From contig NC_086366.1 in assembly GCF_036324505.1 (NCBI RefSeq), positions 12,025,927 through 12,089,926 on the forward strand: DNA of 64,000 bases. The letters are read 5' to 3'. Positions 10,045 to 50,886 of the stretch are shown piece after piece (position 1 is the stretch's first letter; each line of letters begins with the position of its first letter). The translations under genes were made by a program, and so were the position numbers. The stretch comes from Eleginops maclovinus. Its lineage: Eukaryota > Chordata > Actinopteri > Perciformes > Eleginopidae. Under the pieces are notes generated by a model. That model did no database searches. It saw only the letters and a program-made list of their open reading frames with translations, and was not told the origin of the DNA.

Positions 10045-10225
10045 CTTTACATGTCACTTGTTAGACACTTTTATCCAAAGCGACTTGCATACATTAAATA
10101 GTGTGGACAATTCCCACAGGGGCAATGTGGGGTGATGTGTTTTTCCCAGGGAAACAACGACATGCTGACTGCAGTGGGTCGGGAACCCACTAGCCCACTC
10201 CGCCACAGCCTCCTTTTGAATTCCC
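10045..10225. repeat. Teleost dispersed repeat fragment (TCCAAAGCGACTT type)
   Basis: The sequence TTATCCAAAGCGACTTGCAT, followed about 50 bp later by a GGGGCAATGTGGGG block and then CGACATGCTGACTGCAGTGGG, corresponds to a dispersed repeat seen throughout teleost genomes. I cannot assign a class. The overlapping minus-strand ORFs here are by-products of the repeat. Confidence 0.45.
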
Positions 10226-13200
10226 TTTGCTCTATTCTCTCCATCCAACAGATATGTTGAGTTACTCTCATTTAATTCAACTGGGTAAATAGGTTGTATT
10301 ATCTCACATAACTGTTAGTAAAATATGGAAATAACGTTTTCTCTGTTCCTATAGAAACACTGGACTTTCAGTGTACATTTGCTCCCTTGTGTGTGACAGT
10401 TTAAAGTTAAAGCAACAACTGACAAATTTCAGCGATGTGATCTTCCATGCCATCACCAGGGTTTTCCAATTTCCTAAATGAATTTACTCACACAGCACAA
10501 TGTCACTCCCATTACGTCAAACACTCTCGTGTCAATTGAACACAAAAGCTTTGCAATCCCGAACAATATCAACAGTATTGGCTTCCTTGCCTTGTACATC
10601 ATCCTCCCCATCTGAGGAATTTCAACAAGAGCAAAAGGAAACTCTGATAGGATCATGGGAAATCCTGTTCCAAACCTTCGGACACTTGACAAACAGCATT
10701 TGTTTAAGCATTTAATTATACAACAGGGATACATAGGAGCAATGCAAGAAGCTATTAAAGGACCTCTGCATTACTTTGTCTGTAGCACAGATCTTTTGGA
10801 CCTGCTCCTTTTATGGTAGCTGAGCCTCCCTCTGGTCCTTTAGCGAGGCCAGTCGTCAGCTTCCTTTGTTTGTTTTCTAGTTAACCAAATCCTTCCTCTC
10901 TAAGTGACGAGAGGTTACAACAGATATGCTTTCATCTAAACCCTCCTGCAGCTTTACATATGTGTCCCTGATGGGATTTACACGTCTACTTTAGCTTTAA
11001 AGTGTAGGACTTTTTTTAGCTCCAATGTATATAAAGTCGTCAACATGCATTTTTTGAGTGTGGCCTCATGCTGAGAGGACTAAAAGATGATTGGGGCTAT
11101 TTAGTAAAACAAGATAACCTTTGAACTTTTACTAGCCTAAGGCTGCCTTAAAGTGTGCATCTTCCAGATTTTCCTGCAGTGTTGGTGATGCTTGAATTCA
11201 CATTTACTCAGCCGGCAACCTGAGAGCACCACTCATGCTGAGACTGAGACTGATGATGACCCCTGAAATCTTTATTAAACTTAGACCTGAAAGCTCTGGT
11301 TTTAAATATGTTTAATTAAAATAATCAAATTATTTAAAAGGCCAGGAAATAAACATCAAACAGGGGCACCATGATAGGAAACCAGAGAAGTTTGGGAAGG
11401 ATGAAACGGAGACAGCAAGATAAACCGACTCCTTGACGCATTTCCTACAAGAAGCTGAGGGCCCACGGAAGACTGATTTAAAGCAATCTGGCTTCTCACC
11501 CGCTGGGGTCATTTCCACCCACCAAAGAGACATGAGTATCTGACCCGCCCTTCTACCTCTTTGTCTGCTGTTCCACTCCCAAGAAACAACTCTTTCCCTC
11601 TTTGACTCAGCCCTAAATCAATGTAGAACTGTACTGAAAGATGTTTGTTTTGTAGAATATCTTTCAAGTGAAATCTTATCTATCAAGACTTCAAAGTAAT
11701 CTTAACTTTTTGAGCACAGATTTTGGAGAGACCAACTGGTTTCAGGTCAGAAATATCAGATATCAGACTCAAACATTTACTTTTATGGAAATAAAACCCT
11801 ATGGCCAGACAAGAGCGCTGATATTCTTGCAAAAAGTTATTATGGGACAAAAACAATTGAATGACTCTAACTGAAAGCCAATAATCAGATTTCAATGAAT
11901 GTTAATCTTCTTGTTTATGGTTGTGTACTACGGGAGTGTGGTTATGGTTATAAAGCATAGAGGGAACACTTCAGTCCTATTTTCTTGCTTGTGACATTAA
12001 TCAGGAGATGTAATTCCAAGTAATACTGAGCTGGAAATGTCATTGCGCATTGCATTCAGATTTCTGAGTTCAGATATTCTCAGTTATGTTTTTAATATTT
12101 TCTAACTTCTCTATCTTCTTTTCTATAAACTGTTCATAGTTATTGAGTTAGGGAATTTATTTTGCATGGACCAGTCCCCCCACGATTTTGAAAATCATCC
12201 GTCATTATGGCCGTGACTTCAATTTTCGTGTGGTGTTCCCAGACTTTGTGGTTCATTCTGGGATGTAGAGTTCAGATCATCTGATTCCCTGATTACTTTG
12301 GCTGCTATTCAAAACACTGGGCTCACATAAATGTACATTCATGTGTGTAAGGCAGATCAGAAGCTTCTCTGGGAAAATACAATCTCCAAACAGTAGAAAT
12401 CACTGGAGTGCAGACTGGTTCAAGACCCAGAGCGGGACCCTGCATTCCTCAGAAACCCTCGGCCTCAAACCTGCTGCCCCTACACGCTGAGCAGGCAAAA
12501 GAGAGGGTGAAGAGGATGAGATGGGAAGATGAGAAGTGGGACAAAAGGACTAATTTCCTTAAGACACAGTGATGATTTTCCTGGTCTGACTCAGAGAGAT
12601 ATGAATAGATGACTAAGACTGTGGGGGTCCCTCAGCGTGACATTCCTGTTCTTTGAGTGGTCTTCTCAGGACCTTGTCTGAGCATCTGCAGGATGTCCCT
12701 TTGTCTGCAGGCTGTAGTAGCAGCTTCCTGCTCCATGACTCATTATTTCTCAAAAAAAAACCCTCTGTGAGACCCTTTGTTTAATCATAAACAGCTAACA
12801 CCAATGTCACAAATGGCAAACTTAACTAAAGCTACATTTATAATGACTACTCATTTGACTGCAACTATTTTAATCATTTTTATTTAATAACATTGAAAAG
12901 TCCTTTTTCTGAGACTTGAATCACAAATATTTGCTCAACTACCTGTTTATCTTTTTAAAATGAACGCACACATTCAGCTTCAATGATCAAACATTTGGCA
13001 TTTCAGTTAAAAAAAAAAGAAAATAATTCACTACTCAAAAAGAGTTTAAAATGATTAATTTTGTTTTCTTTAACTAATCCATTATCTGATTGATCTTTTC
13101 AAGTCTACATGAGTAAAGCTTTAACCATCCAATGTTTAATATGTATTTGTATTTGCTTACAATGACTCATTATCTGAGTCATTCAACTGCTTGATAAATA

Positions 13201-14274
13201 AAACAATTGTAAATCATAAGCTCTTTTTATGATTATGACCTTAGTATATAAATATTTTTCCAAAGCAAAAGAATATATCAAAGAGATATACAGTACGCAG
13301 GATTTAAATCAACTAATCAACGAATGGTCTGTTATCTGTTTTTTAGGTTTTTTTAGATACAGAAAATGTTGCTTTTTAAATATCTACATTTTTATTGGAA
13401 ACACTTTGATATGATTACCCTACCCTGACAGATTTATATCACTTGTTTTGTATGCAATCTTTACAACTAAATTCTAAACAGAAAGGACTTGATAAACCAT
13501 TAACTTTTTTGTAATTGAATTTCCTCTTTATTCTAACAAAGGCCCCAATCAGTCTCATTAATGAACTGAATTCATTAACATTTTTCTATTTTATAATCTT
13601 TTTAATACCAAACTCTTCCTGTGATGAAGCACTGGAGAAACATGTCAGTGGGTGGATGTATTATGATGAATGCCCCTATTACATATAATCACCATGGAGA
13701 AGCGATGTTTAATTCTTGGCCCATGTAGCCATCAAAGTGTCTCTTTGTCACAATCCCTGCTGTTATGACGGAGTTTAGCAGAAATTCAAATTTCTCTCCC
13801 ACTCTTCCTCAGAGCCCCCTCACCATACCAGTGAACGCTCGATAGCCCCCCGTCCTCTGGAGCAAATGACACAATAGCTGTCTCTCATGCCGGGCAGACT
13901 GCCCCCCAAAACAACTTGCTCCCTGGTCTGGCCTCAGTGGTTTGGAAAGAATGACTTCTTTTCCTCTCTATCCTTCCTTCAGACCTTGCTTAGCTCTGAG
14001 CACAGCACTGTGAGCCCCGGTGAGGTAAACAGAAGTCGTGTAATCATCAATCTCAAAGGAATGGCACACAGGGGTGTTTTTAGGGAAGGACACTTAAGTG
14101 TATCAAAGGGGGAATCAAAGAGGAGCCAAGTTTAAGGGCAAACTTTTAGTTAGTGAATAAATGAAACCTCCCTCTCTCTTGTTAGTAGAGGAGTAAAGCT
14201 GCCAGCCCAGAAGCTAGAATGTTTGGTGATACATTTCTTACCAAGTATGTGTCCAAATATTAATGAACCAACGG

Positions 14275-14545
14275 GCAAAAGTAATCATTTTAAAGTAGCA
14301 ATACTACAGTGCAAAAGTAACCTCCAAAACCGTACGCAAGTAAAAATACAAAAGTAATGTCATCAAAAATAACCTTAAAGTACTGAAATGAAATACTGTG
14401 AAATACTGTACAGAGTACATTATACAGAGTTGCCCATTTCAGAATCATGTAAATGATTGAGTTATATTAAGCTGTCTTTGGCTCTTTAACTATTGTAAAT
14501 TTCTCTATGGGACAAATAAAGGTAGTCTGATTCTGATTCCGATTA
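14275..14545. repeat. Decayed hAT fragment followed by LINE-type 3' tail
   Basis: About 14275-14420 repeats AAAGTAGCAATAC, AAGTAAAAATACAAAAGTA and AGTACTGAAATG motifs, like the internal part of the same hAT family as 9285-9826. It is followed at about 14490-14545 by TAAATTTCTCTATGGGACAAATAAAGG and then GATTCTGATTCTGATT-like repeats. That is the usual form of a fish LINE 3' end (polyadenylation-like signal plus short tandem tail). Confidence 0.45.
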
Positions 14546-17366
14546 AGTTATTATAATGTTTACCACTTACATTTGGCACTTGTTGAACTATGTAGTGGAC
14601 CCTTTAATAAAATATATAGTTTATAATGTGATGTTTATTTTGTATTGATAATATTTATCTAAAAAGTAGCTAGTAACTCAAGTTATCAAACTGTGTTGTT
14701 AAAACATAAAGTGACAGTCCAAGTATCTTTAATGTGTACTAAACTACACTACATGAATAAATGTGCATCCCATTCCAACAATGAATTGAATCATTGTGAG
14801 CAAAAAGGAAGACATTTTGTTAGGGATTGATTGGGTTCATTTGAGGGTTAATAGCTGGAGGTTTTCCCCTGTCAGCAGGTTAAGAAACATACTCTAATAA
14901 CATGTTTCAGGGCTTTGCAGTGCCTGGGAACTCTGAGGGGGAGGGTTTGTTGCTTTTCCTGCTTCTATTTTCCTTTTTTGGTCTCATTCCCAAAACCATT
15001 GCCCCCTGATATTCCCCAATGCCCTGTCCAGGATGTATCATATTAAATAATGGGTGCAAAGGGGACATTCTTGCATATTGTCCATGAGGAATTTAAAGAG
15101 GGCTTTTGAAAAAAAGGGTTTTTCCACATTTCTTAGAGTTAAACTATAGACCAATATACCTTGTGTCACGCCCAAGTCACATAGCAGCCTTGAAGATTTG
15201 GTCGTATATCACTGACCTTGAGTGGCTGAACAATGTAGTTGTTTTGAGAACGGCTAGTACTTTGCTATCGCTTCACACCATAAGGACTGTGCTTTACCTC
15301 AAAGGAAATGAAAACATCAACACAGGGGTTTAAAGCCTTATTTCAACCTTTTTTTAAAAGCATGCACTGATTGGTCTCTGTTGTTTTTCTGTATTGTACA
15401 TGCTAGTTTCTTGACATGTACCATTATATCAAAATAAAACTAATAATGCAACTTCCTTGAACAACATGCAACCTTTTGTGTGTGAAGCACATTGTGAATA
15501 GGGCAACAATTGTAATTGTAACCCTCTGTGGCGGCAACCAAAGATGATTGAGAGAATTTACACTATGTCACAGCAGAAAGTCGAGTTAGAATGTGTTATT
15601 GTATTGGCTTGATATTCACATCAGAACAAAACACTCATATCTCCACCATCTCTTCATCTGCTTTGAACGTTTGGAAACAGCAAAACCCACATAATAAAAA
15701 TATAGCGCGAGCCTGGATTTCATGTCATACAAACAACTTCTATTTCATAGTTCAGCCCTTCCTATTTTGTAATGTCAAGGCACATGCTTAAATTGTGATT
15801 TGACTTTTTCTTCAGTATAAGGAAATTCAGAATCCAACTATTTCTACCTGTGTCTTCCATTGCCCTTTGCAGGTTTTAAATCGGACTTTGATTCTTAGTT
15901 ATTTTAGAAAGGGGTCAGAGTTTTGTTTTTATAGCCATGAATAAAATCTTGCCTGATACACCCCTGACTTCTACCTCACACACAGAGGGCTTTCACATTC
16001 AGAACGCAATAATTTGATAGATAAATACGCAGGAAAAAAATTACCCTGAAGCTCTCTCACGGCCTCTTTATTTGGTTGCCACCAAATAAAAATAAATAAA
16101 AGACATATCTAAAAAACCCAGCTTGAAATAGAGCACTGGAATGGCTGTGAACACAGCAATATTTTGTGATAGGGGGAATATTCTTGAAACCTGCTGAAGG
16201 CTTTGACAATATGTCCTGATACTAGCATTAAAAAAAGCTCATAAAGCAGATAAGTCATTCTGTGCTGCTCTTTTCCAGGCATGTAACATGACCATGTGGG
16301 AAAAGCTCACACAACAGCACAACAACTGCTCCAACCTCTGGTCCACTTCTTCTGAGGACATTCACTGTTTATGCACTGCTATCATGAGCAGACCTCAACA
16401 ATAGGGACTCTCTCTCTGCAGTGCGTTTTGTATCATTGCCTGATCCTTCCTACTGTATGTGTCTCTGACCTGCAGGCAGAGGCAGAGCACTTGGCATAAA
16501 CAGATGGCAGAGGGTGTTTTCCAGCACTGAAGGTTACAGGGATCAGTGTTCCCAACATGTCACACCGCCTCTGATCTGTATCCAGCTGCACAGGCTCTAA
16601 TAGTTCACATGGGATCAAATAATTGTGAGATTAAACACTTGCTGTAACTGCACTAACGGTGTGAGGTTTTATCACTGTCTGTGCAGAGTTTAGGGAAGCG
16701 CTGTATTGTTTGAAACAGTCTTTTGCCCCTCAGGTCTTTTGATCAGACAATCCTGGCGGTGCCAAACAGCATTAAACAGAGTCTTTGCTACTAGCTACCC
16801 TCAAAAACACATTTCATAAGCTCAATTTATTAACTTTAAAATCTTTAAAGACAAGATAAAGACTTAAAGACAGGCATTGCCTTTAAGTTTGATGTCTGTA
16901 GTTTTTGTTTGATTTATGTTTAAAAAAAATGTGTCAACAAATTATATTTTGTTACCCTGAAACGTTGTTATTGAATGAGTTTCAACAACCACAAGTAAGG
17001 CTTTAGCTATCAGTGTTTATCAAGTAGAATCTACTCCAATTTATTTACTGAGGGCTCATGTGTATATCTACTGTGTGTATACGTATGTACTGTTATTTAA
17101 CCAAACTGTGGGAGCAGACAAAATTGTTAATTATGTTGACTTGGCTCAACAAGAGAAAAACAACCTGATATCTGATCATAGTGTCAACAGCACATATTTT
17201 GTGTAATTTTCCTGCAGCCCTCTTGGTACTCTGTAGAATTTCTTGTCTTTGCTGTTTCACATTTGGCAAACACTCCAGCTTTTCAAACCTTGAAAGTCAA
17301 AACCACGTTTACAGTTAAACTGCGTTACCTATCAGAGACTCAGCAGTCGTGCAGCCGGTCAGCATC

Positions 17367-17722
17367 ATGTAAATCAGGGGTGTCCAAACATTTTTCACCG
17401 AGGGCCACATACAGAAAAATATACGGAGAGCTGGGTCTCAAAAGTTAAGTTATAAGTTAGCAAAACAAATCAAATGTAGGTGAATAATGCGCAATACTTG
17501 AAAACGCTTTCAGCCTACATCCCATCTCTCTTTGGGGTTTCATTTATTTTGTTGGCTGCTCATTCCTTAAAACAGAAGCCTCAGATTGCTTATAATAAGA
17601 GTAAATATGAAGGTTCAATTTCAAGCTTGTTATAGAAATAAGTTATGGGGCTTTGTTTTTATCAACCAAGATTTGTTTGCATTTGGCCCCTGGGCCGTAG
17701 TTTGGACACCCCTGATGTAAAT
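17367..17722. mobile_element. hAT MITE, 340 bp, perfect 8-bp TSD
   Basis: The element is 17375-17714. Its left end CAGGGGTGTCCAAAC and right end GTTTGGACACCCCTG are exact inverted repeats of 15 bp. The flanking octamers are identical: ATGTAAAT at 17367-17374 and 17715-17722. The interior carries GAGGGCCACAT near the left and GGCCCCTGGGCCGTAG near the right, and encodes no transposase. Intact TIR and TSD indicate a relatively young insertion. Confidence 0.92.
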
Positions 17723-18782
17723 GATATGAAGTTATCTGGAAGGCACCATGTTTTAGATCTTTAGGGAGAATCAACACTCTTATTATGTCAATATTAAGTT
17801 TGACATCTAGCAAAAAGAGCGAGTCATTTTCACAGGTTGTTGTAGCCTACTGGGTGTGGATGTAGATAAATAATATATTTGTAACAATTACTGATGGGAA
17901 ACTCATTTCTGCTGAGTAGTGTGTAATGTGTGTAATGTGTGTAGTGGGAGGCAGACGGTGAAAACAGTCTTTATTGTCCGGACAATTTCATGTCAGATCT
18001 TAAGTAATTCCCTTGAAGATTCATGACTTAAAAGGCAATGTTCAAGTAAGACAGTTAAAAAAAACATCCTTAGGTATTATTGATGAAAAAAAACTAAAAC
18101 AATGCTATAGATTCAAATTGACATAAAAATAGGTGTAAAAAAATGATATAATTATAATTGTGCTAAACCTAATGGGTAAGTAAAGCAAGGACAAACACAG
18201 TCATACACACTTTTTAGACCATGCAAGTGCATGTGATATTTACAAGAAAAAACAATAAGTGTGTGCCCTGCTCTGCAGCCAATGTATTTCTAGCAATGTA
18301 TCTGATAATGATTTGGAGGCTGAAGTTGCTCTAAAGCTGAATATTTGCTCAAAGAAGCAAGTGGAAGTTTTTTTACCCTCCATGCTGCATTCAACCTTTA
18401 CCATGTTGATCCACATTCAATGCAAAACAAGTCCTGATATCAACATCAACCCATGACACAAAGGTCATCGAACACACAACCACACAGTTCATTTTACACA
18501 GCATATGGCTTCCAAATTAAATGTCCTGTTATGCAAAACAGGCACAGCCACACCTTTTTTTCAAACCAACATAACGCCCACACTTCACTTAGGAAAGTCA
18601 TGCTAAACTAATTTCACTATGGTTTCCTGTCGACAAAACATGATTTATGGTACTCTTCATGAGGAGATGTATAGTGTTGTAATCTTGGTAACATTAAAAT
18701 GCTCTAAATGTTATCCTCACACTGTATTTCTCTCCTGGCCTCCGCCCTCCTGCCGCTTTACTCAAGTTCCTCCTTGTTTTGC

Positions 18783-18981
18783 ACACTGCAAAAAATAACC
18801 AACCCAATCATTCATTTGAACCCGTGTTTTGAACGCATGTAATTTATTCATCCACATTTATAAGACACATACCAGCTGAGACCAATATGTTTAAAACAAC
18901 TCATGTGTGGAAAGAAAATGACACATTTTAGGTCGACAGAAGGAATCATACAGAAGGACTGAGATTCATTCTTTACAGTGT
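18783..18981. mobile_element. Possible MITE (ACACTG termini) at the mcam promoter
   Basis: ACACTGCAAAAAA at the left end and its near complement TTCTTTACAGTGT at the right end bound 199 bp just upstream of mcam. The match is imperfect (about 11 of 13) and no clear target duplication is visible. ACACTGYAAA-type termini are frequent in fish repeats, so this is plausible but unproven. Confidence 0.4.
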
Positions 18982-19148
18982 AGGTCCTCCTGTCTGCCCC
19001 TCCTGCATCATCTGCCTCACCCGCGCTGCACCGTCGCTCCTCTGCCTCTTACACAGTTTTTCAGGAGGACCAGCCGCTGTCAGACTCCCTGCACACACAC
19101 ACACACCCACCCACCCAGCACGGACATCTGTAGAGCCGACCAACAACC
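18982..19148 (+). promoter_or_regulatory. mcam 5' UTR / proximal promoter region
   Basis: This GC-richer block lies between the candidate MITE and the mcam ATG, with a short (AC)n/CCCAC tract at about 19090-19118. There is no TATA box at a convincing place. The transcription start probably lies in or just upstream of this block; the exact start cannot be read from sequence. Confidence 0.4.
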
Positions 19149-48366
<29,218 letters not shown>

Positions 48367-48472
48367 GTAGATATTAACGTACTCTTTGGTGATGCTGTTG
48401 TTCTTTGGATGTGAATGAACCATTAACATATTCTCTCTCCTTCTGCCCTTTTTTTGTGTTTTCCCCCTGCAG

Positions 48473-50070
48473 TGGGGAGCGGTGAGTACCGGGATGAACA
48501 GAAGTGAGAAGGCGACTGCGGACACACCCACAGCTGCTCCAGTTCCTCCCTCTCAGGCTCAGACCGGCCAATGCCTTCAAGCTAGTTTAAATTATCATGA
48601 TGCACGACTGAGACTCAAATTTTCTCCGAGCTGCAACTTTAGCTTGATTGTCCTTTTATCCAGGCAACATTTCCTCAAGAATACGCTTTCCTGAAAAGGG
48701 ATTTGAGCCCACCATGACATTACACAATTTCCAAAACGACACCAAGAACTCTCGTAAGTTCTCATTACCACGAGCCTTGTATATTGCTGATTGTCCGTAG
48801 AACAAGACTTCGAGCACAACATTGACCAGGGACTGTTTTTATACCCGACTACGCATCACCTCAGCCAAAGTAATCACTGAAGAGCAGCGGGAAACTGGTC
48901 TTTAACAAGTGTACATATTATAATCTATGTATATATTTCTTTATTTAAAATGACAATATAGAAAAAAACTACCAAAAATAAATAACCAGATAGTGTTTTA
49001 TTGTTTGGCTGTTCTTCATGAAGAGCAAGAAAGCTTAGGTTAGATGTCTTGTTTTTATTTTTGACCTAAAGTCTGTTTCCTGTTCTGCTTAAGTCTGTAC
49101 ACTGAATTCTTTGGTGATGCAATGATGCGTCCGCCTGCAGCCAGTTACAGCCTCACCAAAGTTTTTCCTTTTATCTCTGAACACAAACGTAAAGGTCATT
49201 TTATTTTTTCACACATCATTCACACCAGTTTGCGTAATTTTAAAAAGAAGATATTTCTGTGAGACGGGTGCTTAAATTGTCTGCTCAGCTTTTGAACCTA
49301 GAAGGGTTGACTTTATTTGTAGTTTTATGTTTTCTTTCCTTCAGAGTGTAGTTTTGTGTTGAATCTTTGCCAACAGCCAAGTTAAAAGTTACAGATGCCT
49401 TAGCAACTCAACCAAAGCCTTGTAGGAATATAATTACTATTGTTAGTTTAATTCTATTGAATGTTCAGTGCACTGATTTCTTTGTGTTTATTCTTCATGC
49501 AGTCGTGTTTCTCTAATGTGAAACAGTGGTGTTGTTTAGTGTGACTGTAGGTGAATGAACATTATTTCTGTCGCTAGTTCTTTTTTTTTATGTAACGATG
49601 AGGGTAGAACAGATTTTGGTCCATGGTAAATATGGTTCACAGCATGAAGTTGACCTCATTAGGAAAATACACATTTCTGTTTAATGAAGTAATTCTTTGA
49701 CTGAAACTTGAAATAAATAGTTGGCTTCCTGAGAGACACAGTCCCCCCTCAGACATGACGACTATAGCACAGTATATCACTTCTGAGGAGGGGATAATGA
49801 TTGTGACTCCACATATGCAAATTCAATTTGCAGACAATCGCAATGTTTGGTATTATGCAGGTATCATCCATACTTACCCTTCCTACCGTCTGTTGGTCTG
49901 TTTTGTTCTGCTGTTTTTTTAAGAACTACCACTGTTAAATTGTTTTGGATGTTTGATTTCTGTATAATGCCTTTTAATGCCTTTGACTTTCAAGTCAATC
50001 TATCAACAAATTTATTGTTTGTAGTTTTTGAAAATTATACCAAATAAAGATTGACTGTTAAACGAGAAGA
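48473..50070 (+). other. mcam: mcam 3' UTR with polyadenylation signals
   Basis: Non-coding sequence follows the putative 3'-UTR intron. AATAAA hexamers occur at about 48980, 49712-49717 and 50043-50048. The last is followed by a GT-containing tail and is a reasonable distal site. There is no ORF of note. Confidence 0.55.
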
Positions 50071-50880
50071 AGAGCCTACAATGTTTCTTAGTTGGAATGT
50101 GATATATATTAATCAATTGCATGTAAAAGTTCTGTATTTTATTTAATACTTAAGTTAATAGGCAGTTTCCACAGACAGAGCATCTCTATGCAATGTAATA
50201 CTAATTATGGCATAAAACAGTCAGTATGCTTCTCCTGTAGGGACTTTTCGTGAATGCACACATTAATACAGTTTCTAATCTGAGTATTGAGACAATTTCC
50301 TTGGTTTTAAATGTGTCGCATGAGTCTTGTTTGGATTTTGTGGTCAATACTGGTAACGCTAAACTAAACAATTTCCAGTAGACTAGAATCAAATCCAGAT
50401 CAGAAATCTAATGGTATGCTGGCTCACTAAACCAGAACTGTCATTCAAGGTGGATTATAAACCCTGGTATAGTATCTCACAGAAAATGACAATACAAAAA
50501 GTAATACAAGCCATTACAATGTCATGATATATTTCAAAAAGTCTTAGTATAGCTTTTCATAAACCATGTTTTTTAAAGGTCATTAAAACTTGTATAGTGC
50601 TGATCAAATAAATGAAATCACACCCTAGTATTTCGTAAAAAAGGGAAAAGGTTATAAAACGTTCGTTAAAGTGTTATGGTATAGTGCGGCATAAAAATGG
50701 CAAAAGAAAAATCCAGTATAATTGTTTTTAAAATCTAAACTATTTAAAGGGTTTGGTTTTGACATGTATAACACTTTGCGAAATATCACATGCAGGCAAA
50801 TAATGACATGTAGTTATGGCAGGTACAAGCTAAACCCATTTACTTGCCTGTACAGAACAGACACACATGATAGCTTTTGC
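50071..50880. other. mcam-cbl convergent intergenic stretch
   Basis: About 0.8 kb of AT-rich DNA lies between the likely 3' ends of mcam (plus) and cbl (minus). No ORF, repeat class or RNA gene was recognised. Confidence 0.45.
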
Positions 50881-50886
50881 TTATAA

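Larger units (their letters stand above)
9827..18782. other. rnf26-mcam intergenic region
   Basis: About 9 kb has no recognisable gene on either strand. ORFs are short (under 90 codons), unsupported and without domains. Apart from the repeats listed separately (10045-10225, 14275-14545, 17375-17714), I see only AT-rich unique-looking sequence. Conserved enhancers cannot be judged from one genome. Confidence 0.5.
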
